64,000 nucleotides of DNA, taken from contig NZ_JEMG01000001.1 of assembly GCF_000600295.1 (NCBI RefSeq), positions 1,741,165 through 1,805,164 on the forward strand, read 5' to 3'. The notes below the pieces were generated by a model. That model was given only the letters and a program-made list of their open reading frames with translations. It was not told the origin of the DNA and did not search any database. The position numbers were made by a program, and so were the translations under genes. Positions 53,404 to 62,875 of this stretch are shown here, in pieces (within the stretch, counting starts at the first letter, position 1; each line of letters begins with the position of its first letter). This DNA is from Hylemonella gracilis str. Niagara R (GTDB lineage: Bacteria > Pseudomonadota > Gammaproteobacteria > Burkholderiales > Burkholderiaceae_C).

Positions 53404-54324
53404 TCATGATTCCAGGGCTGGTCTGCAATCTTGATTTGCAGCCTGCAGTTTTTCATGGCCGACTCCGAATATCCATCCTTCCTCGGCAATAGCTACTTTA
53501 CGCCAGCTTTGATTGACGCCAGTCGGGAAGCTAAGTGCCTCACGCAGGAGCCCATTTTTGTCCAAAGCAGTGAATAGGCCGATTTGCGCTTCTACTTGCG
53601 CTTTGTCTTTGGGGGCAACTGTTGGATCCAACACAAGTCCTAATGATGGATAAATTTCCGCCAGCACAACTGGGCATTCAATTGAGCGTTCAAAGTCCGT
53701 TTCAAAAGGCCAGATGCTGATCATTCCTTGCAAGTCTTGATTGGCACGAAGTTTTTCGAGCCATGCAATTCCGAGCAAGGCTTGGCTGCCGACTGAGCCG
53801 TTGTAGAACAGTTGCCAGACCGACTTTGCACCCTTGGCAAGGGACTCTACGGCTCTCTTTTCCCTTACCTTCTCGAACCGAATCCCAGTTTTCTTGGCGT
53901 TTAGACATCGAAGGCGAAGGTTTTTTTCGTTGTCTGGCCGCCCCCAAAACAAAGGCCCGCTTTCCCCCAATTGCTTATTCAGCTCATTTGCGACATCAAA
54001 CCGGTTGTTGCAATTGTTTTCATCATCACAAACTTTTGCATGCAGCAGTTTCCAAAGTGCATCCCAGCTCGGCTTTCCGGTAAGAAGTGTTGCCGTACCG
54101 CTTGGGTAGCCAAATGCGAAATCTAGACCAACAAGCACTCGCTCGTCATTTTGTAGTGCGTCACGCAGTCGTTCATTCAAACAAGCCATAGCCTGATGAC
54201 GAGTTGGTGGGTTGCTGGTTTCCCTCTTCGAATCAGCAATCCAGATGGAATCCTGGCCTTGTTTCCGGCCGTTGTTGGCGGACCAGTCCACGGCAATGTA
54301 GCGGTCAAACAGTGGTTTGTTCAT
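53404..54324 (-). CDS. DUF429-like protein on an AT-richer segment
   Basis: A 306-residue protein whose start RYIAVDWSANNGRKQGQDSIWIA and VLVGLDFAFGYPSG resemble DUF429-type RNase H-fold proteins (often misnamed CbiG-like); no function is known. Base composition and codon use are clearly AT-richer (around 45-50 percent GC by eye) than neighbours, suggesting recent acquisition. No flanking insertion sequence or direct repeats were found. Convergent with the DUF2937 gene. Confidence 0.75.
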   Translation of the reverse strand: MNKPLFDRYIAVDWSANNGRKQGQDSIWIADSKRETSNPPTRHQAMACLNERLRDALQNDERVLVGLDFAFGYPSGTATLLTGKPSWDALWKLLHAKVCDDENNCNNRFDVANELNKQLGESGPLFWGRPDNEKNLRLRCLNAKKTGIRFEKVREKRAVESLAKGAKSVWQLFYNGSVGSQALLGIAWLEKLRANQDLQGMISIWPFETDFERSIECPVVLAEIYPSLGLVLDPTVAPKDKAQVEAQIGLFTALDKNGLLREALSFPTGVNQSWRKVAIAEEGWIFGVGHEKLQAANQDCRPALES

Positions 54325-54588
54325 TTATCAATTACTCCAGCTCATCCGCTACTACTTATTTCGATTCAGTAGAACCCATCCCAAAATCGATGCATGTCCC
54401 TGAAAGGCACTTAGCCGAGCATCAGCAGGCCGAAACCACCGGCGGTGGCTTCAGGATCACCGTTACCGTGGTTGAAACCGCCATGCTCGAATGGTGGCTG
54501 CGCGGCTGCGCGGCTTCGGGGATGCGGTTTGGGATGAGCTTAGGGATGGGCGGCGCAGGCCTCTCAGGAAATGACAGGCAGGGCAGAT
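54325..54588. other. 264-base gap, no gene supported
   Basis: AT-richer next to the DUF429-like gene, returning to high GC near the transglutaminase gene. It includes the start region of the DUF429-like gene. No hairpin with a T-run, tRNA or repeat was recognised. Confidence 0.5.
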
Positions 54589-55584
54589 TCAACGTCCCGG
54601 TTGCAATGCCTCGCCCTCCGGCGCCACCGTCACCGCCACATGTAGCCCATGCGCGCCGCCGCCATGGATGACACCGCGCAGTGGCGGCACGTCGGCGTAG
54701 TCGCGACCCGTGGCCAGGGTCACGTAGTCCTCACCGGGGGTGCCCCAGCCGTCGCGGGCATTGGTGGGGTCCAGGTCGTACCAACCGTCGGTGGCGGTTT
54801 CCTGGTTCGCCTTGGCGCCCGGGCCCTCGTCGCTCAAACGCAGGTCCGGCAGCCACAGTGATACCCAGGCATGCGAGGCATCGCTGCCGATCAGGCGGGG
54901 CTGGCCGGGGGGGGGTGTCGTCAACAGGTAGCCACTGACGTAGCGCGCCGCCAGGCCGACGCTACGCAGGCAAGCCAGCATGATGTGGGCGAAGTCCTGG
55001 CAGACCCCGCTGCGCAATTCCAGGGCCTCCAGGGCGGGGGTATGGACCTCGGTGCTCTGCGTCTCGTAGCGGAAGTCCGCGTGGATGCGCGCCATCAACT
55101 CGCGCGCCGCCTGCAGGGCAGGCCGGCCCGGCGCGAAGCTGGGTCTGGCGTAGGCGGCGAAGGCGTCGTGGCGCGGCGCGCGCGGCGAGGCGAAACTGAA
55201 CTCGGCGGCCGCGTGCCAAGCGGCTTGGGCCTGGTAGCGGTACTGCCCGCGCAGATCCTCCCAAGTGATTTCACTGGTGGTCCGCGCGGCGGCGCGCGGC
55301 GCGCGGGTCTGCAACGCACTGCGCGCGGTCACGCGCAGCAGGGTGTGCGGCCGGTCCAGGGCGAAGTAGGCGCGGTGGTTGCCGTACACGTCCAGGGAAC
55401 AGGCGTCTGGCCCGGCCGGTGCGGTGGGCGGGGTTTCCTCGCCCATGCCGGTTTCGATCTCCAACTGGTGCGCGCGCACGGTCTGCCAGGGTGTGTCCGG
55501 CGGGCGCAGGTAGGCCATGTGCTGGGCCAGCTCGACCGTGCTGGCGTAGTCGTAGCGGGTTTCGTGGGTGATGTGCAGGTCCAT
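54589..55584 (-). CDS. Transglutaminase-like protein (ATP-grasp/Alpha-E associated)
   Basis: A 331-residue protein with an N-terminal bacterial transglutaminase-associated region (MDLHITHETRYDYASTVELA) and a C-terminal transglutaminase core. Catalytic triad is visible: Cys (SGVCQDFAH), His (SDASHAWVSL) and Asp (YDLDPTN). Such proteins are regularly encoded beside circularly permuted ATP-grasp and Alpha-E proteins in predicted peptide-tag or small-peptide synthesis systems. Starts 67 bases after the upstream fusion gene. Confidence 0.92.
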   Translation of the reverse strand: MDLHITHETRYDYASTVELAQHMAYLRPPDTPWQTVRAHQLEIETGMGEETPPTAPAGPDACSLDVYGNHRAYFALDRPHTLLRVTARSALQTRAPRAAARTTSEITWEDLRGQYRYQAQAAWHAAAEFSFASPRAPRHDAFAAYARPSFAPGRPALQAARELMARIHADFRYETQSTEVHTPALEALELRSGVCQDFAHIMLACLRSVGLAARYVSGYLLTTPPPGQPRLIGSDASHAWVSLWLPDLRLSDEGPGAKANQETATDGWYDLDPTNARDGWGTPGEDYVTLATGRDYADVPPLRGVIHGGGAHGLHVAVTVAPEGEALQPGR

Positions 55585-55651
55585 GCCGGCTTTCGGTCTG
55601 AGGGGCGTGCTTGCCGTTCGGGACGTTCAGTCTCGTCGAGGCGACGAGGGC

Positions 55652-58600
55652 TCAGAGCTCCAGGCTCTGGCTGGCCTGCCCCGCATGGGTGAAGTAGCGC
55701 TGGCTGATTTCGTCGGAGATGCGCCAGGCTGCCTGTTCGCAATCGGCCAGCAAGGCTTGCAGGGCTGCGGCGTTTTCGGGAGGCTCACTGCCCTCTTGCG
55801 CGTCCGCCGCAGGTGTCGTCGGGCCCAGGGCCCAGGCTTGGTCAGTGGGCAGCAAGGCGGCCAGCGCGTCCTGATCCACGGGCAGGCCGGACAGGCGGGC
55901 CAGGTGTTTTTGCAGGTTCTGAACCACCCAGCGCAGCGAGCGCGGGTTTTCGGTGTCGCGCAGCAGCAGGTCGAGCAGGGCCGTGGTGTCGTGGCTGAGC
56001 TGGTGCTGGGCGCGGAAGGTGATGGTGCTGTCGAAGAGGGCGAGCAGGCTTTCGAAGCCGCCGTCTTCTTCCTGCACCGCGCCGCTGGCGAAACTGCTGG
56101 CCAGGGCCGGCGCAAGGAAACTCAGGCGCTCGATGTGCCGGCCGATGGAGAGCAGCCGCCAGCCATCGTCGCGTGTCATGCGGTCGGTCTGGCCGCCGGT
56201 GATGGCCGCGAGGTGGATGCTGGTGGCGTCCAGCAGCCGCAGGGCCTCGGTCACGGCATAGTCGTTGTGCGCGGCCACGCCCGAGCCACCGCCCTGGCTG
56301 CCCAGGCGCGCGCTGCGCTGGGTGAATTCCGCCTCGGCTTCCGTGATGACTTTCCAGTGTTCCTGAGAGAGTCGCTCGCGCACGCCGAATGCCGCGGTCT
56401 TGAGCGCGCGCAGGCTTTGCCCCACACTGGCGGCATGCTGGGTGCCGCCCAGGTTGGCGATCAGGGTGCGCGCGAAGACGCGCCGTGCCTGGGTGGCCGA
56501 GGGTGCTCCCGGTGGCACCAGGCTGTTGCGCTCGGCCAGGTCGCTGAGCCAGTCCAGCAAGGTGGTGGAACGGGTGTCCAGCTCGCCCAGACCGGCTTGC
56601 AGTCCCATGCCCGCGCTCAGGCTGTCGAGCGCGAGGCGCGCCAGGCGCAGGCTGTTTTCGGCGCGCTCGGTGTAGCGGCCCAGCCAGTAGAGGTTTTCAC
56701 CGGCCCGGCTGGTGACCAGGCGCTTGCGTTTGTCATGCGGTTCATGCCGTGAGGCTGGCATGGCGGCGGGCGGCGCGCCGATCAGGGTGGTGCGGTCCAC
56801 CTCGCCTGCCGTCAGCACCCAGGTGTCGGCGCTGCTGCCGCCGCGCTGCATGGAGGCCATGCCCGCGCTGCCGTCCGACAGGCGCGTGGCCAGCCGGGTC
56901 AGGCCGCCGGGCAGCACCCGCCAGCGCGGCTGCCCCGCGCGCGCGCCACTCGTTTCCAGACCATCGCACATGGCGAAGACACGCATCAGCGCCGGGCGCG
57001 GGGCGATGCGGTTGACGTGCCAAGTCGGCGTTTGCGACAAGGGCAAATAACTCTGCACCGTATGCCGCTCGCCTTCGCGCAGCAGGCGACCTATCCACTG
57101 GTCCAGTTCCTCGCGCTTGAGCTGGCGGCAGAGCACAGTCTCGGACGCACCGGAGGGCGCGGGGTAGGTCGGCTTGACGACGCACTCGGCCAGGCGCTGC
57201 TGCACGTCCCGCACGCTGGCTTCTTCGCCGCACCACCAGGTGGGCAGGGCGGGCAAGGACAGGGTTTCGCCCAGCAGTTCCTGCGCCAGCGCGGGCAGGA
57301 AACCCAGCAGGGCGCTGGATTCGAGGAAGGCCGAGCCGGGTGCGTTGGCCACGATCACATTGCCCGCGCGGATCGCCTGCAGCAGGCCGGGCACGCCCAG
57401 GGTCGAATCCGGCCGCAGTTCCAGCGGGTCGAGGAATTCGTCGTCCAGGCGCTTGAGCAGCACATGGACCGGTTCCAGCCCGCGCAGGGTCTTGAGGTAG
57501 AGCTTCTGATCGCGCACGGTCAGGTCATGGCCTTCCACCAGGGTCAGGCCCAGGTAGCGCGCCAGGTAGGCGTGCTCGAAATACGTTTCGTTGTAGGGGC
57601 CGGGCGTGAGCAGGGCGATGTGGGCGTCCTGCCCTGGGCTGACGTGAGCCGCGCTCATGCGCTTGAAGCCCTCGATCAGCGCACGGTAGGTGGCCGCCAG
57701 GTGTTGCACCCGCATGCCCTCGAAGGCCTGCGGGAACTGGCGTGAAATGGCGAGGCGGTTCTCCAGCAAATAACCCAGGCCCGAGGGCGCCTGCGTGCGC
57801 TGCGAGACGATCCACCAGTGTCCGTCGGGGCCGCGCGCGAGGTCGAAGGCGGCAATGTGCAGATGCACTCCACCCACCGGGGCCACGCCGTGCATCGCGC
57901 GCAGGTAACCCGGGTGGCCCTGCACCAGGGCCGACGGCAGCAGACCGTTCTTGAGCAGTCGCTGCGGGCCGTAGACATCGGACATCACCTGCTCCAGCAG
58001 GCGCGTGCGTTGCAGCACGCCGGTTTCGATGTGCTGCCACTGCTCGGGCGTGACGATGAAGGGGAAGAGGTCGAGCGACCAGGGCCGTTGTGGCCCGCTG
58101 GTGTCGGCATAGACGTTGTAGCTGACGCCGTTGTCGCGGATCTGCCTTGCCAAGCTGGCCGCGCGCGGGTTCAGGTCCGCGAAACCCTCCGCGCCCAGGT
58201 GCTCGAAAAAGGCGGTCCAGTGGGGCGCAAGGGCCGGCCGGGGCGGGGCCGAAGCCGGGGGCGCCGCGGCTGGGGTCCGGGCCGTGGCAGTCGTCGTGAT
58301 CGGCGCCGTTGACAGGCTGGACGGGCCGGGTGCTAGGTGCTGCGAGGTCGGCGGGGCTTTGATTCCCGTCGCGGTGGCGTGGGGGGGCGGTCCGCCCAGC
58401 AGGTTGACCGCATGGCCAGGGGCCGTGGTGGTGGCCGTCGCCGTGACAGGAGGGGAAGGTGTCGTCGGGGTGGCGGGCGTGTGGCCACGCAACTCGTCAA
58501 AGTGCGCCAGGCTGGGCGGCAGGGCCAGACGCAGCACCTGCTGCGTGGTGGAGGGCAGGGTGTCGTCGTCGAAAAGGTCGGGGCTGGCTCGGTCCACCAT
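55652..58600 (-). CDS. Circularly permuted ATP-grasp fused to Alpha-E domain
   Basis: A 982-residue protein joining two parts usually encoded separately: a circularly permuted ATP-grasp ligase (about 130-590; NGVSYNVYADTSGPQRPW, LDLFPFIVTPEQW, LTPGPYNETYFEHAYLARYLG) and an Alpha-E helical domain (about 625-960; RAGENLYWLGRYTERAENSLRL). The first 125 residues are Pro/Thr/Ala-rich and probably disordered. Predicted to form amide bonds with the neighbouring transglutaminase-like protein. ATG 58600 is taken; an ATG at 58645 is an alternative, and neither has a strong ribosome-binding site. Confidence 0.88.
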   Translation of the reverse strand: MVDRASPDLFDDDTLPSTTQQVLRLALPPSLAHFDELRGHTPATPTTPSPPVTATATTTAPGHAVNLLGGPPPHATATGIKAPPTSQHLAPGPSSLSTAPITTTATARTPAAAPPASAPPRPALAPHWTAFFEHLGAEGFADLNPRAASLARQIRDNGVSYNVYADTSGPQRPWSLDLFPFIVTPEQWQHIETGVLQRTRLLEQVMSDVYGPQRLLKNGLLPSALVQGHPGYLRAMHGVAPVGGVHLHIAAFDLARGPDGHWWIVSQRTQAPSGLGYLLENRLAISRQFPQAFEGMRVQHLAATYRALIEGFKRMSAAHVSPGQDAHIALLTPGPYNETYFEHAYLARYLGLTLVEGHDLTVRDQKLYLKTLRGLEPVHVLLKRLDDEFLDPLELRPDSTLGVPGLLQAIRAGNVIVANAPGSAFLESSALLGFLPALAQELLGETLSLPALPTWWCGEEASVRDVQQRLAECVVKPTYPAPSGASETVLCRQLKREELDQWIGRLLREGERHTVQSYLPLSQTPTWHVNRIAPRPALMRVFAMCDGLETSGARAGQPRWRVLPGGLTRLATRLSDGSAGMASMQRGGSSADTWVLTAGEVDRTTLIGAPPAAMPASRHEPHDKRKRLVTSRAGENLYWLGRYTERAENSLRLARLALDSLSAGMGLQAGLGELDTRSTTLLDWLSDLAERNSLVPPGAPSATQARRVFARTLIANLGGTQHAASVGQSLRALKTAAFGVRERLSQEHWKVITEAEAEFTQRSARLGSQGGGSGVAAHNDYAVTEALRLLDATSIHLAAITGGQTDRMTRDDGWRLLSIGRHIERLSFLAPALASSFASGAVQEEDGGFESLLALFDSTITFRAQHQLSHDTTALLDLLLRDTENPRSLRWVVQNLQKHLARLSGLPVDQDALAALLPTDQAWALGPTTPAADAQEGSEPPENAAALQALLADCEQAAWRISDEISQRYFTHAGQASQSLEL

Positions 58601-58739
58601 GGCGCTATTGTGACATTGGCCTTCATGGGCGGGGCCGGAATTCATGACGTGCAAGGCGGTGCCAGGTGTTGCTTCGGGCGCCTGACCGGAGCTGGCTACA
58701 CTGGCGACCCCCTTGGGAGCTTCAAGAGTCTGTGTTGTC

Positions 58740-60359
58740 ATGAGTTTGTTCAAATCCGCTTCCACGGTCTCGCTGCTGACCCTGGTGTCGCGCGTCACCG
58801 GGCTGGCGCGGGAGTTGCTGATGGCCGCCGCCTTCGGTGCCAGTGCCCTGACCGACGCCTTCAACGTCGCGTTTCGCATTCCCAATCTGTTCCGACGCCT
58901 GTTCGCCGAGGGCGCCTTCAGCCAGGCTTTTGTGCCCGTGCTGGCGACTGTGAAGGAACGGGAAGGGGAGCAGGCCGCGCGCCAGCTGATTGACCGCGCT
59001 GCGACAGTGCTGGCCTGGGTGCTGCTGTTGGTCAGCATCGTGGGCGTGCTGGCCGCGCCGGCCCTGGTCTGGCTGCTGGCCTCGGGTTTGCGTGAATCGG
59101 CGGCCCATGCAGCAGCGGGTGGCGCAGCGGCGAACGCCTATGAGGCGGCGGTGCTGATGACACGCTGGATGTTCCCCTACATCGCTTTCATGTCGCTGGT
59201 GGCTCTGGGCGCCGGTGTGCTCAACACCTGGCGGCGCTTCGCGGTGCCCGCGGCCACGCCGGTGCTGCTCAACGTGGCGATGATCCTGGCGGCCCTGTTT
59301 GCCGCGCATTGGGGCGCCCCCTGGCTGCAGGCGCAGGGCATCGAACCGATCTACACCCTGGCGGTGGGTGTGCTGGTGGGGGGGGTGCTGCAGCTGGGTG
59401 CGCAGGCCTGGGCCTTGAAGCGCATGCAGCTCTTGCCGCGCATCGGCCTGAGCCCCAGGGCTTTGCGCGCGGCCTGGACCGACGCCGGCACGCGCCGGGT
59501 GCTCACGCTGATGGCGCCTGCGTTGCTGGGCGTGGGCGTGGCGCAGCTGTCGCTGCTGATCAACACGCAGATCGCCTCCTACCTCGCGCCGGGCAGCGTC
59601 AGCTGGCTGAGTTATGCCGATCGTCTGATGGAGTTTCCCGTGGCCTTGCTGGGCGTGGCCCTGGGCGTGGTGCTGATGCCGCAACTGGCCGCCGCCAAAT
59701 CCATGAGCGACGCGGCCGAAGGCGCGGCGCGTTATTCCGAACTGCTGGATTGGGGCTTGCGCTTGGTCGTGTTGCTGGCCCTGCCTTGTGCCCTGGCCCT
59801 GTCGCTGTTCGCCCAACCCTTGACAGCGGTGCTCTATCACTATGGCGCCTTCACCGCGCGCGACGTGCAAATGACGGCGGCCGCCCTCATGGGCTGGGGC
59901 GCGGGCCTTCTGGGCGTGGTCGCGGTCAAGGTGCTGGCGCCCGCCTATTACGCCAGCCAGGACATGCGCACACCGGTGCGCATCGCCATCGTGGTGCTGG
60001 TGTTGACGCAATTGCTCAACCTCGTGCTGGTGCCGGTGTTGCAGCACGCGGCGCTGTCCTTGTCCATCGGCATCGGCGCGCTGCTGAACGCGCTGTGGCT
60101 CTTGCTGGGCCTGCGCGGGCGTGGCAGCTACCGGCCCTTGCCCGGTTGGAGTGCCTTCATGGCGCGGGTGCTCCTGGCTTGCGCGCTGCTCGCCGCATAC
60201 CTGCATTGGGCGGCCGGGGCCTGGGACTGGACGGGTCTGCAGGCCCAACCCTGGTTGCGCATGGGTCTGCTGGCGGCCATCGTGGCGGGCGCCGGTCTGA
60301 TCTACCTGGGCGTGGCCTGGATGGCGGGACTGCGGCTGCGGGCTTTGCTGCGACGTTGA
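58740..60359 (+). CDS. murJ: Lipid II flippase MurJ
   Basis: Flips lipid II across the inner membrane for peptidoglycan synthesis. The 539 residues have about 14 membrane helices and begin MSLFKSASTVSLLTLVSRVTGLARE; the cavity-lining stretch RIPNLFRRLFAEGAFSQAFVPV is conserved. The ATG at 58740 is the family start, 27 bases after an in-frame upstream codon that is rejected. Divergent from the ATP-grasp fusion gene. Confidence 0.96.
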   Translation: MSLFKSASTVSLLTLVSRVTGLARELLMAAAFGASALTDAFNVAFRIPNLFRRLFAEGAFSQAFVPVLATVKEREGEQAARQLIDRAATVLAWVLLLVSIVGVLAAPALVWLLASGLRESAAHAAAGGAAANAYEAAVLMTRWMFPYIAFMSLVALGAGVLNTWRRFAVPAATPVLLNVAMILAALFAAHWGAPWLQAQGIEPIYTLAVGVLVGGVLQLGAQAWALKRMQLLPRIGLSPRALRAAWTDAGTRRVLTLMAPALLGVGVAQLSLLINTQIASYLAPGSVSWLSYADRLMEFPVALLGVALGVVLMPQLAAAKSMSDAAEGAARYSELLDWGLRLVVLLALPCALALSLFAQPLTAVLYHYGAFTARDVQMTAAALMGWGAGLLGVVAVKVLAPAYYASQDMRTPVRIAIVVLVLTQLLNLVLVPVLQHAALSLSIGIGALLNALWLLLGLRGRGSYRPLPGWSAFMARVLLACALLAAYLHWAAGAWDWTGLQAQPWLRMGLLAAIVAGAGLIYLGVAWMAGLRLRALLRR

Positions 60360-60450
60360 GCCCCACGGGGCGGCGTTGCCTGCTATAAACCGGTGCACGG
60401 CCTCTGGACTGCGGCCGATCGCGCAAAGGATTGCACCAGGGCTGAAGTTC

Positions 60451-61446
60451 ATGAAGTTCGTTTTTCAAGCGCCCACATCGCTCGAATACTTTGCCGTGCT
60501 GGTGCGCGAGCACGGACAGGGTGCGGGTTCTCCCGACCGGCTGCCCTTGCTGGAAGCAGCGGTATGCCTGGGCCAGGACGAATACCCGCGCCTGGACGTG
60601 CAGCAGGTGCTGGCCGAGGTGGACACCCTGCAGGCGCGTCTGCGCCAGCGGCTGCCGGCCGACGCTCCGGCCCTGCACAAGCTGCGGCTTCTCAACCATT
60701 TCTTCTTCGAGGAGCTGGGTTTCGCGGGCAACCGCAACCACTACCACGACCCGGACAACAGCTACCTGCACCGCGTGCTGGAGCGGCGCCGGGGCATCCC
60801 GGTGTCCTTGGCCGTGCTTTGGCTGGAACTGGCCCAGGGCCTGGGCCTGGACGCGCATGGCGTGGGTTTTCCGGGGCATTTCCTGGTCAAGGTGCAGGTG
60901 CCCACGCCCACCGGGCAGGGCAGCCAGAGCGCCAAGCCCTGGGCGCAGGTGGTGATCGACCCCTTCAGTGGCGCCTCCTTGAGCCGCGAGGAGTTGCTGG
61001 AGCGACTCGATACCTGGCGTTCCGCCTCGACGGTGCGCGAGCCTCGGCACGAGCAGATTCCGTTGGACGCGGCAGCGGATTTTTCCTTGGCCTGGCATCT
61101 GCGTACCCTGCCAGCGCGTGACATCCTGGCGCGCATGCTGCGTAACCTCAAGGAAATCCACCGGGGTCAGCGCGACTGGCAGCGCTTGGTTGCCGTGGAG
61201 GACCGTCTGCTGGTTCTGCTACCCGCTGCCTGGGAGGAGTACCGCGATCGTGGTCTTGCGCGGGCCGAACTGGGCCATGTGCCTTCGGCGTTAGCCGATC
61301 TGGAAACCTATCTGGCAAGGGTGGAAGACGGCGCAGGGGAAGGCTGGGGACGTGTGCCGAGGGAATACCCACCCAGCGCGGCCGCGTTGGCGGAACGGCA
61401 GGCGCTGACCGAGCGCGTGGCCGCCTTGCGGCGTGCGATGGATTGA
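60451..61446 (+). CDS. SirB1/transglutaminase-like protein with TPR region
   Basis: A 331-residue protein of the SirB1 family. The core LNHFFFEELGFAGNRNHYHDPDNSYL, RRRGIPVSLAVLWLELAQ and VGFPGHFLVKV is typical; the C-terminus (about 215-320) is TPR-like helices. Its function is unclear in bacteria. The ATG at 60451 matches the family start MKFVFQAPTSLEYF. Ninety-one bases after murJ on the same strand. Confidence 0.85.
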   Translation: MKFVFQAPTSLEYFAVLVREHGQGAGSPDRLPLLEAAVCLGQDEYPRLDVQQVLAEVDTLQARLRQRLPADAPALHKLRLLNHFFFEELGFAGNRNHYHDPDNSYLHRVLERRRGIPVSLAVLWLELAQGLGLDAHGVGFPGHFLVKVQVPTPTGQGSQSAKPWAQVVIDPFSGASLSREELLERLDTWRSASTVREPRHEQIPLDAAADFSLAWHLRTLPARDILARMLRNLKEIHRGQRDWQRLVAVEDRLLVLLPAAWEEYRDRGLARAELGHVPSALADLETYLARVEDGAGEGWGRVPREYPPSAAALAERQALTERVAALRRAMD

Positions 61447-61513
61447 AGCGCGGCGGGGGACTTACCTTGGGGCAGCCCGTCTGCGGGACGGCTGTCCGGC
61501 CTGCAAATGCTCG

Positions 61514-62551
61514 TCAGGCCTTGACGAGCTTGAGGAAGGCGGGAATGTGGGCCAAGTCGTCGTCCGTATCCTGGGGACGGGCTGCGTCCTGCGCTGGAGG
61601 AGCCTGCATCAAATTGGGCGCGGTGGTGGTTGTGCCACCGCGCAGCACACCGCCGCCGCCGACACGATCCAGCACGCGCGGAGAGCCGATGCGCGTCACG
61701 GGCGCGGGCTGGCGTGAATTCAGCAGACGGGATGCAAGGGGCGCCGCCGCTTCACTCATCGTGGCCGCCTCGCTCTGTCTCGGGGTGCTCGTTGTCTGGG
61801 CAGTCTGCGGCGCAATATTCGGTGAGCCTCCCCCGCTTGTTTCCTTGCCAGTGGCTGCCGCGCCGGCGCCCAGGTAGGGTTGCAGCCACTCAAGTATGGG
61901 CTTCCACTGCTGCAGGTCGGTCTGCAGGTCATCGGTGTGCGCGTCAGCCACCTGGAAATGGCCAGCCTGCACGGCCGCATTGGCCATGCTGTGCGCCATG
62001 TCGAACAGGGTCATGCCTCGCTCGGTGCTTTCGACGTAGACCGGTGACTCACGCAGCACGCCGAGGAAGGGCAGGTTCAGCTTGGCGGCCCACTGGGCCA
62101 AGACTTCGCCGGATTCGGTGTTTTCGTCCACGCGCATGCCGATGCTGACCACTTTGCAGCGGCCGGAGATCACGCGCGGCAGGCTCATCAGTTCGGCGTG
62201 GCAGGTGGCGGCCGATTCACGGTCGAAGGCCGAGCTGCAGACCGGCATGATGACGGCGTCCGCGAACATGATCATGCGCGCCAGGTCAAAACCGTGCAGG
62301 CCGCCCGGGGTGTCCAGGATGACATGGGTGATGCCGGCCGGGACGCGCAGCACGTTCTGGTTGATGGCCCAGGGGGCAATGGGAGGCAGCGAGGAGCTGC
62401 GCTTGTGCAGCCAGTTGCGGGAGGATTGCTGGCGATCGACGTCACCCAGCATGACGGCATGGCCTTGATGCGCGCACCAAGCCGCCAAATGCGTGGCGAG
62501 CGTGCTTTTGCCGCTTCCTCCCTTGCGATTGACGATGGCGATGACAGGCAT
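61514..62551 (-). CDS. Orphan ParA-family ATPase with C-terminal extension
   Basis: A 345-residue ParA/MinD-type ATPase with deviant Walker A KGGSGKST (about 10-17; signature Lys10), a switch region (ILDTPGG) and the usual DVDRQQSSRNW. No ParB or parS-like repeats lie nearby, so it is more likely to position a protein complex than to segregate DNA. After about 225, a Pro/Thr/Ala/Gly-rich extension ends in a short helical tail (DLAHIPAFLKLVKA). GGAG precedes the ATG. Confidence 0.9.
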   Translation of the reverse strand: MPVIAIVNRKGGSGKSTLATHLAAWCAHQGHAVMLGDVDRQQSSRNWLHKRSSSLPPIAPWAINQNVLRVPAGITHVILDTPGGLHGFDLARMIMFADAVIMPVCSSAFDRESAATCHAELMSLPRVISGRCKVVSIGMRVDENTESGEVLAQWAAKLNLPFLGVLRESPVYVESTERGMTLFDMAHSMANAAVQAGHFQVADAHTDDLQTDLQQWKPILEWLQPYLGAGAAATGKETSGGGSPNIAPQTAQTTSTPRQSEAATMSEAAAPLASRLLNSRQPAPVTRIGSPRVLDRVGGGGVLRGGTTTTAPNLMQAPPAQDAARPQDTDDDLAHIPAFLKLVKA

Positions 62552-62875
62552 GAATGCTCCAGTAAGCTGTAAGCGCGGAACCGGTCCGTGTGGCAGTTTG
62601 ACCCGAAAGACGCGCGAAGTCCAGTCATTTCAATGGACTTGGCTATGGATTTTGTAGCGAATGGCGCCGTTCGCGCGGGGAGAAACAGGAGTTTAGAGCC
62701 GTTTTTCGCGGTTTCGCCTTCCCCTATTTCCTGTGGGCCCGCTCCAGCCGGGCCTGCACCGTTCGTTCGAGCCCCTGCCGCGTGCCCCACGGGCGCCTGC
62801 GTCTCGCCCGGATTCACCCACTTACCCCTGTCTTGTCCGTGACCGCAGGTGCGGGTGCCGCCGAAGCGGCCCGGC
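62552..62875. other. 324-base gap upstream of ParA gene, no gene supported
   Basis: Lies between the end of ligB and the start of the divergent-facing ParA gene. Short forward and reverse open frames here have no family resemblance and no ribosome-binding sites. An inverted repeat AGTCCA...TGGACT is at about 62618-62639. It probably carries the ParA promoter. Confidence 0.5.

Noticed and set aside
58722-60452. Reverse-strand open frame opposite murJ
   Set aside because: Gln/His/Arg-rich antisense translation with no family resemblance; murJ is certain on the other strand.
62588-62842. Short forward frame in the gap after ligB
   Set aside because: No ribosome-binding site, no similarity recognised, and overlapping frames on both strands of equal quality.
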